10,434 nucleotides of DNA from contig JBGPIK010000236.1 in NCBI GenBank assembly GCA_041484845.1, positions 1 through 10,434 on the forward strand. Reading direction: 5' to 3'. Position 1 is the first letter of the stretch, and every line of letters starts with the position of its first letter. This DNA comes from JBGPIK01 sp041484845. GTDB lineage: Bacteria > Desulfobacterota > Binatia > UBA9968. Below, in pieces: positions 1 to 6,818 of this stretch. Below the pieces are notes generated by a model. That model was not told where the DNA came from. It was given only the letters and a program-made list of their open reading frames with translations, and ran no database searches. Position numbers and translations under genes: made by a program.

Positions 1-324
1 CAGGTACTCGGCCGATTTATGTTGGCTATGGCCGAAGCCTCTAAATTTTTACACACTGACAAGGAGTTCACGTACAAGGTCCTGACAAAGCAATTGCGCG
101 TCAATGACCGAAATGTGCTTGACGCCGCGTATAATGCAGAGATCAAAGTGTTGGAGCAAAGGTTGGAGATTAAGCTGGAAGCACTTCAGGCGATCCTCGA
201 GGAGGTCGCACAGATTGATCCGCGGGCGAAGAAAGTCAAGCCGCAAGACCTTATTGACACCCGCTATCTGGATGAGATGGATAAAAGCGGCTTTTTTGAC
301 CAGCTCTGGGGAGGAAAGAGGTAG
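1..324 (+). CDS. ABC transporter substrate-binding protein, NMT1/SsuA type (C-terminal part, 5' end outside window)
   Basis: The reading frame is open from base 1 and ends at TAG 322-324, so the gene begins upstream of the window; the internal ATG at 19 is not a believable start. About 107 residues are visible. They form the helical C-terminal lobe typical of NMT1/THI5/TauA-type periplasmic binding proteins: an alpha-helical stretch with a K-x-L-R-V-N-D-R segment, then a tail with D-x-R-Y-L-D-E-M-D-K-S-G-F-F-D-Q-L-W, which resembles the usual 'DxRYLxELExSGFxxxLW' ending of orphan NMT1 proteins in soil bacteria. Family members bind small organic ligands (sulfonates, pyrimidines, aromatic acids) for an ABC importer. 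The ligand cannot be inferred. No permease or ATPase gene follows within the window. Confidence 0.82.
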   Translation, partial: QVLGRFMLAMAEASKFLHTDKEFTYKVLTKQLRVNDRNVLDAAYNAEIKVLEQRLEIKLEALQAILEEVAQIDPRAKKVKPQDLIDTRYLDEMDKSGFFDQLWGGKR

Positions 325-736
325 CGAAAGAGAAGAAGCCCTCAGAAGGCGCGGTGCCGATGAAGAAACGGTGTGGGTGAAATGACTACAACGAAGATAA
401 GAAGAGAACTGGTTCCGGGTCTACTTTCGCATTTCCAAACTCAAGTGGTCTACTTTTGAATACGCTAGCGTCAAAACCCTGAAGATCGCCAAATTCAACT
501 AGCGTGCGGCGAGCTTGCGGTGATTTCTCAACCCAATCCAAAAACAAATGATTCTGGAACGCTATAACGCGTAAGAGCTGGTCATTTGTGCTGCAACATT
601 CGATGTCTGCCGAAGTGACCGCAGCAGCGCGTTGACAGTATGCATTCTGCGTGGCAAAGGCTTGACGGTAACAGACACGGCCATGCGCCGTCTGGGTGTC
701 ATTCGTCAGAAGATCGCGACCAAAGGAGAATTGAAG
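325..736. other. Intergenic region, no convincing gene
   Basis: This 412-bp stretch separates two binding-protein genes on the same strand. It has only short open frames: an extension in another frame to about 385, and a 25-codon ORF from ATG 382 to TGA 459. None has recognisable content. A TTGACA hexamer at 632-637 has no acceptable -10 box at 16-18 nt, so I do not call a promoter. The Shine-Dalgarno sequence AAAGGAG at 722-728 belongs to the downstream gene. Confidence 0.5.
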
Positions 737-1837
737 ATGCTAACTCTTAGGAAGCATTATTCTACTCCGCTGATCTCTCTCGTCATAGGGATGATGGCGG
801 CCATGTTCGTTTTGCCTTTGCCCGCGAGCGCGGCATCCGTCGAGGACATTGCGATGATGAAGTCGGCGGAGCGCCAGAAGATACTCGTCGAGGGAGCGAA
901 AAAAGAGGGCAGGATGATGTGGTACACCACGCTCATCGTCGATCAGGTGGTGCGGCCGGTCAAAGAGGCCTTTGAGAAAGAATATCCTTTCATCCAACTT
1001 GAGTTTTACCGTGGCAACGCCGAGAACGTGATCCGAAAAGTCCTCGCGGAGTACCAGGCCAAGAGATATGATGTTGATATCGTGGACGGGTCGCTCCCGC
1101 CGGTAATGGGCAAACGGGCCGGCTTTATGCAGCGTTTCTACTCCCCCTATCTTGCCGAGTATCCCGCTGAGCTGAAAGATCCTCAAGGCTTCTGGACTAG
1201 CACGAATCTGTACTTCCTAACCCTCGGCTACAACAGCCGGATGGTCAAGCCGAACGAGGTTCCAAAGACCTACGAGGACCTCCTGAATCCGCGCTGGAAA
1301 GGACAGATGATGTGGTCGACGAGCCGCGGGTCCGGCGCGCCGCTGTTCATCGGCAACGTTCTACTCACGATGGGACAGGAAGCAGGCAAGGCTTATCTCC
1401 AAAAGTTGAAAGCTCAAAATATCGCCAAAACCACTGCCAGCGCCAGACAAATTCTGGACCTGGTCATCGCCGGGGAGTATCCGATTGCGCTTCAAATATT
1501 CAATCATCATGCTTACATCAGCAAAAGGGCGGGAGCGCCGGCGGATTGGTATCCTATCGAGCCAGTCACTGCTACGATACATACGATCGGATTAACGAAG
1601 AATGCCGCCCATCCCTACACCACGATGCTGTTCCTGGACTTCGTATTATCGGAGAAAGGCCAAAAGGTTTATCAACAAGCCAGCTATTTGCCGGCACATC
1701 CGAAAGTTCCCGCAAAACACGCCGACCTGAAACCGGGCTGGGGACGATTCAAGAAAGCGCTCTTTATGAACGCGGATATACTACTCGACAAGGGCAACGA
1801 ATGGACCGACTATTTTCAGAATCAATTTCTTGAGTAA
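737..1837 (+). CDS. Extracellular solute-binding protein, FbpA/AfuA (Fe3+/thiamine-like) type
   Basis: A 366-residue periplasmic binding protein of the cluster that includes Fe3+ (FbpA/AfuA), thiamine (TbpA) and 2-aminoethylphosphonate receptors. I chose ATG 737 because AAAGGAG lies 8 nt upstream (722-728) and the protein then begins directly with a signal peptide: basic residues R5-K6, a hydrophobic core at about 11-28, and an A-S-A-A cleavage region near residue 33. An upstream in-frame start at 632 would add 35 unrelated residues. Family marks are the E-G-A-K-K-E-G-R helix followed by W-Y-T-T (about 52-65), and D-L-L-N-P-R-W-K-G at about 171-179, the hinge-side signature. The two tyrosines that bind iron in true FbpA are not evident late in the protein, so iron is not assured. 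No permease or ATPase is adjacent; it appears to be an orphan receptor. Confidence 0.9.
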   Translation: MLTLRKHYSTPLISLVIGMMAAMFVLPLPASAASVEDIAMMKSAERQKILVEGAKKEGRMMWYTTLIVDQVVRPVKEAFEKEYPFIQLEFYRGNAENVIRKVLAEYQAKRYDVDIVDGSLPPVMGKRAGFMQRFYSPYLAEYPAELKDPQGFWTSTNLYFLTLGYNSRMVKPNEVPKTYEDLLNPRWKGQMMWSTSRGSGAPLFIGNVLLTMGQEAGKAYLQKLKAQNIAKTTASARQILDLVIAGEYPIALQIFNHHAYISKRAGAPADWYPIEPVTATIHTIGLTKNAAHPYTTMLFLDFVLSEKGQKVYQQASYLPAHPKVPAKHADLKPGWGRFKKALFMNADILLDKGNEWTDYFQNQFLE

Positions 1838-1881
1838 TGACGATGAGCCTCTGTGGCCCAACAACAGCCATCCTAGCGCTT

Positions 1882-1900
1882 AATGATAGGAATTTGCTTT
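1882..1900 (+). repeat. Short dispersed repeat, copy 1
   Basis: AATGATAGGAATTTGCTTT. It matches the copy at 2038-2056 at 18 of 19 positions in the same orientation, and a third, weaker copy at 6624-6642 at 16 of 19. All three copies are intergenic. The role is unknown; it may be a small piece of a larger genomic repeat. Confidence 0.45.
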
Positions 1901-2037
1901 ACGGGGGTCGCCACTGAGCACTCAAATTAGCCCGACGACCCGGTGTGGGATTATAGGGTCGCACTTTTACTTTTGATTTCAGTGCGAATCCATCGCATTG
2001 TCTTGATCCCGGCACAATCAATTCGACGGATGGAACA

Positions 2038-2056
2038 AATGATAGGAAATTGCTTT
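2038..2056 (+). repeat. Short dispersed repeat, copy 2
   Basis: AATGATAGGAAATTGCTTT, one mismatch from the copy at 1882-1900, which lies 156 bp upstream in the same orientation. Confidence 0.45.
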
Positions 2057-2406
2057 TCAGTTGCCGGCACGAAAGGCATAAACATTACTCCGGGACCAGA
2101 GCCAACCCACGTGCGAGGAGGCTATGCTTGACCATGATTTTTCAACCACTGTACGTGAATTGTCCAAGTATCGACAATCAATTGCCATTCCAGGATTGAA
2201 CTGTTCGACGCAACAGACAAGTCTCACAGTATTTAGTCGTCGGACATACGATTCGCTCTCAGCTTGCTGAAAAAAAGCGGCCCGATATGGAACGCGAGAT
2301 GATATGAGATGGATTTTGCTTGAACCTGCAACTCGGGTTTATGAACAAGAGCGGAACCCAAAAATCCGGGACTTCGCGATTTAACTGAATCAGAAATTAC
2401 CCAGGC

Positions 2407-2745
2407 TTACTTCTTGCCGGCTTTCTTCGCAGCCCAGTAAGCCTTCAATTTGGCCGACAACTTCGCTTTGGCTGCCGGACTCATGGTATTCTTCTTGGCC
2501 GTCGCGGCGGGATTGACTGAAAGTGCCGCTGATTTAGCTCGTCGAAGGTTCGCCCACCTTGCTTTTTGAGCAGCCGCAATCTTTCTTTTCACCGAAGCGC
2601 GCATGGCCCCGTTTCTCTTTGGCGCAGCTCCCGATGTAGCTGGCGTACTCAGGATAGTGCGGAGTTCTTTGTTGAGAGCCTCGATTTGTTCTTTAATCGC
2701 GGCAGCCCGTTTGAGTTGGGTAATTGTCAGGTCGAGTAAATTCAT
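2407..2745 (-). CDS. Small Ala/Lys-rich basic protein, probable nucleic-acid-binding protein of unknown function
   Basis: A 112-residue protein if ATG 2745 is the start; a TTG at 2766 would add seven residues. Neither start has a clear Shine-Dalgarno sequence, and I prefer ATG because M-N-L-L-D-L is a natural N-terminus. Residues 4-32 form a Leu/Ile-spaced amphipathic helix (L-K-R-A-A-A-I-K-E-Q-I-E-A-L-N-K-E-L), a likely short coiled coil. The rest is strongly basic and Ala-rich, with an 18-residue motif occurring twice: MRASVKRKIAAAQKARWA (48-65) and MSPAAKAKLSAKLKAYWA (88-105). They share a K-x-K spacing and a K-A-x-W-A ending. This composition is seen in small histone-H1-like or DNA-associated proteins, but I do not recognise a named family. 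It lies downstream of the selenoprotein operon on the same strand, beyond a possible terminator. Confidence 0.75.
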   Translation of the reverse strand: MNLLDLTITQLKRAAAIKEQIEALNKELRTILSTPATSGAAPKRNGAMRASVKRKIAAAQKARWANLRRAKSAALSVNPAATAKKNTMSPAAKAKLSAKLKAYWAAKKAGKK

Positions 2746-2826
2746 GGGTTCGTTGATTATATTCAAAGCCGGTGAAAGTCAAGCGCGAGCTAGATGTTAC
2801 TCTCCTCGATGGTAAGACCTGACAAG

Positions 2827-2846
2827 TAAAAGGGTTTCGAACCCTT
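2827..2846 (-). terminator. Possible weak rho-independent terminator of the selenoprotein operon
   Basis: AAGGGTTTCGAACCCTT (2830-2846) is a perfect 7-bp inverted repeat with a 3-nt loop, starting 26 nt past the stop of the binding-protein gene that ends at 2873. Read on the minus strand the stem is followed by a short T run (four T in total, two of them in the stem). The stem is not GC-rich and the T tract is short, so termination may be weak. Confidence 0.4.
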
Positions 2847-2872
2847 CATTTATGCAATTGTGAGTAATAGGA

Positions 2873-3886
2873 TCAAGGTGTCCAATGACTATCTTGAAGC
2901 TCTTTTGCTGCCTTCTTAACAAACGAAAAATCGAACGTTTCCTCTATTCCTAGAAGCTTGTCTTCCTTGAGCATCGTCTGGGCTCGCTTTAGCTCAGCCT
3001 GGAGGACTTCCGGTGAAGGAACGGCATTTTCGGTTCGAAGAGGACTCTCATAATCGTATACACGCTCGGCAAAAGATAAACTGTCAAGCTTCATCGCTTC
3101 TTTCATGAACTGAACAGACTCAGTCCGTTTCTTGCCATAGAATATTGTTCCTTTAAGGGTCGCGCGAACAAATCGATAGATAAGATCCTCTCTCTTCTCG
3201 ATGTCGCCTTGTCTTACCGTTATCCCTCCTTGCATCGACGTAACCCATTTTCCAAGGGAGCCTAAAGAGCGGAATCCTTGTTCAAGCGCTCGAAAATTCC
3301 AAGGAGGGCTCAGGATTGTTGCAGAGACCTGACCGCTCAGAAGCGCAGCAAAGCGAGTGCTGCTTACCCCCGAACTAATAACCTGAACATCCTTCGGTGC
3401 AATGAGCCCATTCGCCTTCAGGGCCTCCAGTGGAAACAACTCACCGATCGAACCTCTTGATCCAACACTGACAAGCTTTCCTCTTAAATCTGCGAATGAA
3501 TTAATATCTTTTCCAACAATGAACTCCATCGTTGGCTTATCCGCAAAGGCCATAAGGCCCTTCAGCTTAGACCCGCTATAGACCGCCGCCAGAACCAATG
3601 TCATCGAACCACAGGCGTAGATATCAACCGACTGCGCAATCAGTGCTTTAACGGCAATCGAGCAGTTCATATATACGAGATCCGTTTCGATTCCTTCTTT
3701 CCGGTAATATCCCCATTTATTAGCGATTAAAAAGGGCATAGTAGACGTGCTGACAGTTGGAACAGCAGCGACTATTTTCGCTGTCTCGGCCCTGGCGGGT
3801 GCAAATAACTGGGCCAAAATCAACACAACCGCAAATGCCCCGACGGTACCACGCCTGGAGATCGCAATAACTTTGACCGAGATCAT
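2873..3886 (-). CDS. ABC transporter substrate-binding protein, NMT1/SsuA type, third gene of the selenoprotein operon
   Basis: A 337-residue periplasmic binding protein of the NMT1/THI5/SsuA class. The second in-frame ATG (3886) is chosen because AAAAGGGGGG lies about 5 nt before it; ATG 3904 has no ribosome binding site and would add M-K-R-G-A-C. An N-terminal signal sequence is visible (R-R-G-T-V, hydrophobic A-F-A-V-V-L-I-L-A, A-R-A-E cleavage region). The mature protein opens with the class features: a beta strand, then P-F-L-I-A-N-K-W-G-Y-Y-R-K-E-G-I (the 'KGYFxxEGI' element), D-I-Y-A-C-G-S in lobe 1, and F-A-D-L-R-G-K-L-V-S-V-G-S-R-G-S crossing between lobes. It starts 21 nt after the stop of the GrdB-like gene on the same strand, so co-transcription is very likely and its ligand may be the substrate, or a precursor, of the Grd-like enzyme. 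No permease or ATPase is present. Confidence 0.9.
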   Translation of the reverse strand: MISVKVIAISRRGTVGAFAVVLILAQLFAPARAETAKIVAAVPTVSTSTMPFLIANKWGYYRKEGIETDLVYMNCSIAVKALIAQSVDIYACGSMTLVLAAVYSGSKLKGLMAFADKPTMEFIVGKDINSFADLRGKLVSVGSRGSIGELFPLEALKANGLIAPKDVQVISSGVSSTRFAALLSGQVSATILSPPWNFRALEQGFRSLGSLGKWVTSMQGGITVRQGDIEKREDLIYRFVRATLKGTIFYGKKRTESVQFMKEAMKLDSLSFAERVYDYESPLRTENAVPSPEVLQAELKRAQTMLKEDKLLGIEETFDFSFVKKAAKELQDSHWTP

Positions 3887-3907
3887 GCAAGCCCCCCTTT
3901 TCATGAG

Positions 3908-5263
3908 TTAGCGGGATGTCTCGGCGTGCTCGGACTGGTCCCCTGGCAATAAGTCGGAAACAACCAGCGGGCAACTCAGGCGCTGACCCAGAAGATCAAG
4001 GGCTCGAGCGAGAGCATCCCTCCGCCACAACACCTCTTGCTCCTCTTGGAGGTCAGGGGCTCCTAGCGGGTAATGGTACTTGCTCACTCTCAAAATACGG
4101 CTTACCCCAATCGATTCAGCGACGGTGTAAAGACAAGTAACAAGGGTTACGGGAATTCCTAGTTTCTCGATTTGTTTTGCGATCGTAGCGCCGCTACGAG
4201 TTCCCGTGCCTCAGGTCGCTGTTAGAATCACCCCGTGGGTATTTTGTTTAGTCAAATCCTGAGCTATTTCCCGACCAATCCGTTCCATTGCTCGAACGGA
4301 CCCCCCGGTCCCGGTAGTGACGTAATACCGGTCAAGAAGCTTCCCATAGGTCCCTTCCCGTTCTAGGCTACGCATCGCATCGACCGGAACCACCCGGTTC
4401 GGGTTCTTGTTAACCCAAAAAGTGTTGTAACCTGAATGGATTGCTTCGTACTCCACTGGTGGAAGCGTTGAATAGCCGGCAATGGAGTACGATGCCCAGC
4501 GGGTCGCTCGCTGGCTCTCGATGCGATCTGGATTTCCTCGTGGGACCATGCCTGATTCCGTCACAAGCGCGATTGTGGCCTCTGAAAGTTGAAGAGGTAG
4601 ATTGGCTAAAGTCTTTGGCTCTGGTCGAGGAGGCGGCAGAATTTCGGACTGGACCTGCGTTCCGGACAACCGCTGGGCGAGCATGTCCACCGCTCGATGG
4701 GCGGCGGTTTGACCCGTGCGGACATTGCGGCGAACGCCTCTCGGAAAATACCCGTCGACCATTGCTGGTCCGAGTTCTTCTTTCCCAGAGAGTTTCAAGA
4801 GCAAGTTAGAAATCTGCCTCAAGGCGTTTTCCATATCTGTGGCTGTTTCTTTGGTTTCCACAACATAAACTTTCTTGCTGCATGCGTCTCGTCCGGGGTT
4901 TTCACGATAGCTACCCGTGATCGCCGGCAGGGAAAGAAGCTCGGTTACCTCGCTGCAAACCCGCGCACAGGCCATCCCATATCGTCCGGCATTAAAACTA
5001 GGACCCGCGACAAGGACGTTTGCACCCACCGACTCGCAGAGATCCTTCACTTGTTTGGTAACTTCCTCTGGATTCTCGATAAAGTAGGTATCCCCACAGA
5101 TAACGGTTCTAACGATCTGGTAGGCTTCGGGCGCAAACATTTGTAGCCTGCGACTCGCGCCCACTGGGCCTTCTACGATTTCACATGGGGAGGAACTGAA
5201 TTCCTCGCCCCCCTTGCCACCAAAAAACTGGTTCAAATAATGGACTACCTTTAGTGGAGCCAT
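3908..5263 (-). CDS. GrdB-like selenoprotein (glycine/sarcosine/betaine reductase selenoprotein B family), UGA-encoded Sec351
   Basis: A 451-residue selenoprotein. Conventional calling stops at TGA 4213-4211, giving 350 residues, but the frame continues to TAA 3910-3908 and the continuation is homologous to the GrdB C-terminus. Around the TGA it reads HGVILTAT-U-GTGTRSGATI, matching family 'VILTSTUGTCTRCGAT'. Other family marks are V-V-H-Y-L-N-Q-F-F (6-14), V-I-C-G-D (54-58), V-A-G-P-S-F-N-A-G-R-Y-G (85-96), P-R-G-V-R-R-N (174-180), V-P-R-G-N-P-D-R-I-E (240-249), and Y-P-L-G-A-P-D-L after Sec. ATG 5263 has AAAGAGGA about 5 nt upstream and lies 21 nt after the GrdE-like stop. In known systems GrdB-type subunits bind the substrate with GrdE and pass a carboxymethyl group to selenoprotein GrdA. 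Here the Cys residues at +3 and +6 from Sec are Gly354 and Ser357, so a selenosulfide with these positions cannot form. The true substrate is unknown. Confidence 0.93.
4183..4199 (-). promoter_or_regulatory. Bacterial SECIS-like hairpin directing Sec insertion at the UGA of the GrdB-like gene
   Basis: On the minus strand TCGTAGC-GGC-GCTACGA forms a perfect 7-bp stem. It starts 11 nt after the in-frame TGA, so the apical loop lies 18 nt past it. Known bacterial SECIS elements (E. coli fdhF) have a short stem about 11 nt after UGA with G in the first loop positions; the loop here begins G-G. The hairpin is inside the coding region (codons for about T355-I361), as bacterial SECIS elements are. 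Its function rests on SelB recognition, which is inferred. Confidence 0.75.
4211..4213 (-). other. Selenocysteine codon (UGA, Sec351)
   Basis: The plus-strand TCA at 4211-4213 is TGA on the coding strand. It lies between T-A-T and G-T-G-T-R-S-G-A-T, the exact place of Sec in GrdB/GrdF/GrdH. The frame beyond is open for 100 more codons and conserved. The codon would be read as Sec only if the host has selA/selB/selC/selD, none of which is in the window. Confidence 0.88.
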
Positions 5264-5284
5264 TTCGATCCTCTTTCGATGTAA

Positions 5285-6574
5285 TCAGAAATCAGCCGCT
5301 TTCCAGTCCCTCAGTCCCATAGCCCAATGGGACGCGAAAAGATTATGAATCCCCACCTTGTGCATCTCAGATGGGTCAAATTGGTTCACGAGGTTTACCG
5401 TAACTGTATTGCCACCGACTACTCTCTCCACTGGGGGCAAAACCACTTCCAAATCCACTATGCCCGTGCTCACGAGATGGGTCACCTCGGGCAGATGGTA
5501 GACCAGCGGAGGTTCGTCACCCGCAAGACCACAGCTTTCGTGCACGACAACCACAGGTTTTAGTCCTTGCTCTATGCACGCCTTAGCGGTGTGCATTAAA
5601 TCGATCGTAGAATTTCCAGTCCCCTCCCAAGACAAAAGAACACCCTTCGCTCCGAGCATCTTAGCCGTTTTGGCCGCGTATTCGCCGCATCCTTGCTTCT
5701 CGTCATGGCTATCTTGATAGCCTCGAGTTATCACAACACCGAGAAAATTTATTTCTTTTCCGTGGCGATGCATCAATTCATTCACAAACGGATTATTACA
5801 GAGAAGCGCCGTAGGGCGTTTCCGCTCGCTCTTATAGTTGCCACTTACCATGGCTCCGTCGATTAATTCATTTGGGTGAAGAACCGTGGGCCATAGATGA
5901 CGCACTTCACGCCCGTAGAGAAAAGCTCGGACGTACATTCCCTGATCCTGGGTCTGGTCGATGTACACCACCTTGGGAAGAGAGCGGTCACAGTCGTTTA
6001 ATTGCCAATAGCTAACGACATCGGGGTTATCACCGCTCTGCAGTGCCAATTCACCAAGTCGTCGCGCAAGTCGTAGGAGATAAACTCTCAAATCGGAGTC
6101 AAACTCTTTATCGGAACTATCTGCGGTTTGTTCTGCCTGTATTACCAGATTGATCGTATCTGATCCGTAACAGAACTCTGCCCCTGGCCCTGACATCTCT
6201 AGGATACTATCGCGTGGTGACTCAATTCCCGAGTATGGCCCTTGGAACCGGGCACAACTAATCACGTGAAACTGCGTTAGCCGGTGGGTTGTGCCAAATC
6301 CAACTTGTAAGGGAGAGGACAGAATGCCCGGGAAGACCGAACGTTCTTGAGGACTGCTTTTTATAATTGGTTGGACCGCGTCCAAGGGGTGTACAATCCT
6401 GCAGGACTCCCCTGGATAAACAACTTCCGCTCTAATAGAAGCGATTGTTTTCAGGACTTTTCTCATGTCCTCGAGTTCTTGCCGATCGACGGTGAGAATT
6501 CCCTTACGATATCGGCTGGGACCGTTAACAAGACGACACTCCCTGACAGTATGATCTAGAATTTCTAGCTTCAT
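5285..6574 (-). CDS. GrdE-like protein (glycine/sarcosine/betaine reductase component B subunit, alpha/beta proprotein family), lacking the processing Cys
   Basis: A 429-residue protein, the usual length of the GrdE/GrdG/GrdI proproteins. Family features in order: N-terminal M-K-L-E, Y-P-G-E-S-C-R-I near 53-60, F-P-G-I-L (81-85), M-S-G-P-G-A-E-F (127-134), L-P-K-V-V-Y-I (199-205), P-T-V-L-H-P-N-E-L-I-D-G-A-M-V-S-G-N (229-246), H-G-K-E-I-N-F-L-G-V-V-I-T, and W-E-G-T-G-N. In studied GrdE the precursor is cut at an Asn-Cys bond in the S-G-N-C motif, and the new N-terminus carries a carbonyl (pyruvoyl-type) group. Here the motif is S-G-N246-Y247 (codon TAT at 5836-5834), so that chemistry seems impossible. 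ATG 6574 fits the family start although no strong ribosome binding site precedes it. First gene of the operon; its partner is the GrdB-like selenoprotein 21 nt downstream. Confidence 0.9.
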   Translation of the reverse strand: MKLEILDHTVRECRLVNGPSRYRKGILTVDRQELEDMRKVLKTIASIRAEVVYPGESCRIVHPLDAVQPIIKSSPQERSVFPGILSSPLQVGFGTTHRLTQFHVISCARFQGPYSGIESPRDSILEMSGPGAEFCYGSDTINLVIQAEQTADSSDKEFDSDLRVYLLRLARRLGELALQSGDNPDVVSYWQLNDCDRSLPKVVYIDQTQDQGMYVRAFLYGREVRHLWPTVLHPNELIDGAMVSGNYKSERKRPTALLCNNPFVNELMHRHGKEINFLGVVITRGYQDSHDEKQGCGEYAAKTAKMLGAKGVLLSWEGTGNSTIDLMHTAKACIEQGLKPVVVVHESCGLAGDEPPLVYHLPEVTHLVSTGIVDLEVVLPPVERVVGGNTVTVNLVNQFDPSEMHKVGIHNLFASHWAMGLRDWKAADF

Positions 6575-6623
6575 CGGGTTAATGATTAATTTTTACAGGC
6601 AAAACAGGTGTGCGCCGAGTCTC

Positions 6624-6642
6624 AGTGATAGGAGTTTGTTTT
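6624..6642 (+). repeat. Short dispersed repeat, diverged copy 3
   Basis: AGTGATAGGAGTTTGTTTT, matching the copy at 1882-1900 at 16 of 19 positions in the same orientation. It lies about 50 bp upstream of the GrdE-like start codon, on the opposite strand, where the operon promoter would be expected. The similarity may be chance. Confidence 0.25.
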
Positions 6643-6818
6643 TGAGCTACAGCCAGCCAGAACTTAGGACTGCCCCGACAGCCAGGGGCCTACCGGCGTT
6701 CAAGAGCCCAAAAAGCCCATCGGATAAGGCAGGCTCGCCCCGCATCCCCAATTTGGCCGGGACGCTACGCAAAATCGGCGAGGTTGTCAAGTTTTTAATT
6801 TCTGTTCTTAATTCCTGA

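Larger units (their letters stand above)
1838..2406. other. Intergenic region with two copies of a short repeat
   Basis: This 569-bp stretch lies between convergent genes. The longest open frame (1943-2131, 62 codons) has no recognisable domain, signal or ribosome binding site, and I do not call it. The stretch holds two near-identical 19-mers (1882-1900 and 2038-2056, listed separately) and a weak inverted repeat ATTGTC/GACAAT at 2159-2178 with an 8-nt loop. There is no clear rho-independent terminator after the gene ending at 1837. The sequence could be decayed coding DNA, but I recognise no parent gene. Confidence 0.45.

Noticed and set aside
632..690. TTGACA (632) and TTGACG (662) as -35 boxes of a promoter for the FbpA-type gene
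   Set aside because: At 16-18 nt downstream neither has a sequence resembling TATAAT.
632..736. 35-residue N-terminal extension of the FbpA-type protein from the TTG/GTG-like start at 632
   Set aside because: It would place unrelated residues before a clear signal peptide; the ATG at 737 has AAAGGAG at ideal spacing.
1943..2131. 62-codon plus-strand ORF
   Set aside because: No Shine-Dalgarno sequence, no domain, no signal or membrane pattern beyond a short hydrophobic run, and it contains repeat copy 2.
2830..2846. T-arm-like sequence (AAGGGTTCGAAACCCTT on the minus strand), as in a tRNA gene
   Set aside because: No matching acceptor, D or anticodon arms can be placed; the upstream sequence runs into the binding-protein stop codon. 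It is better read as a simple hairpin, possibly a terminator.
4211..4213. Treating the in-frame TGA as a nonsense mutation that makes the GrdB-like gene a pseudogene
   Set aside because: The TGA is exactly at the Sec position of the family, the remaining 100 codons are open and conserved, and a SECIS-like hairpin follows at the correct distance.
4441..5146. Two plus-strand open frames of 122 and 149 codons
   Set aside because: They lie wholly antisense to the GrdB-like gene, lack ribosome binding sites and show no recognisable domain.
6582..6818. 78-codon plus-strand ORF between the operon and the HIT remnant
   Set aside because: No recognisable content or ribosome binding site, and it spans the expected promoter region of the minus-strand operon.
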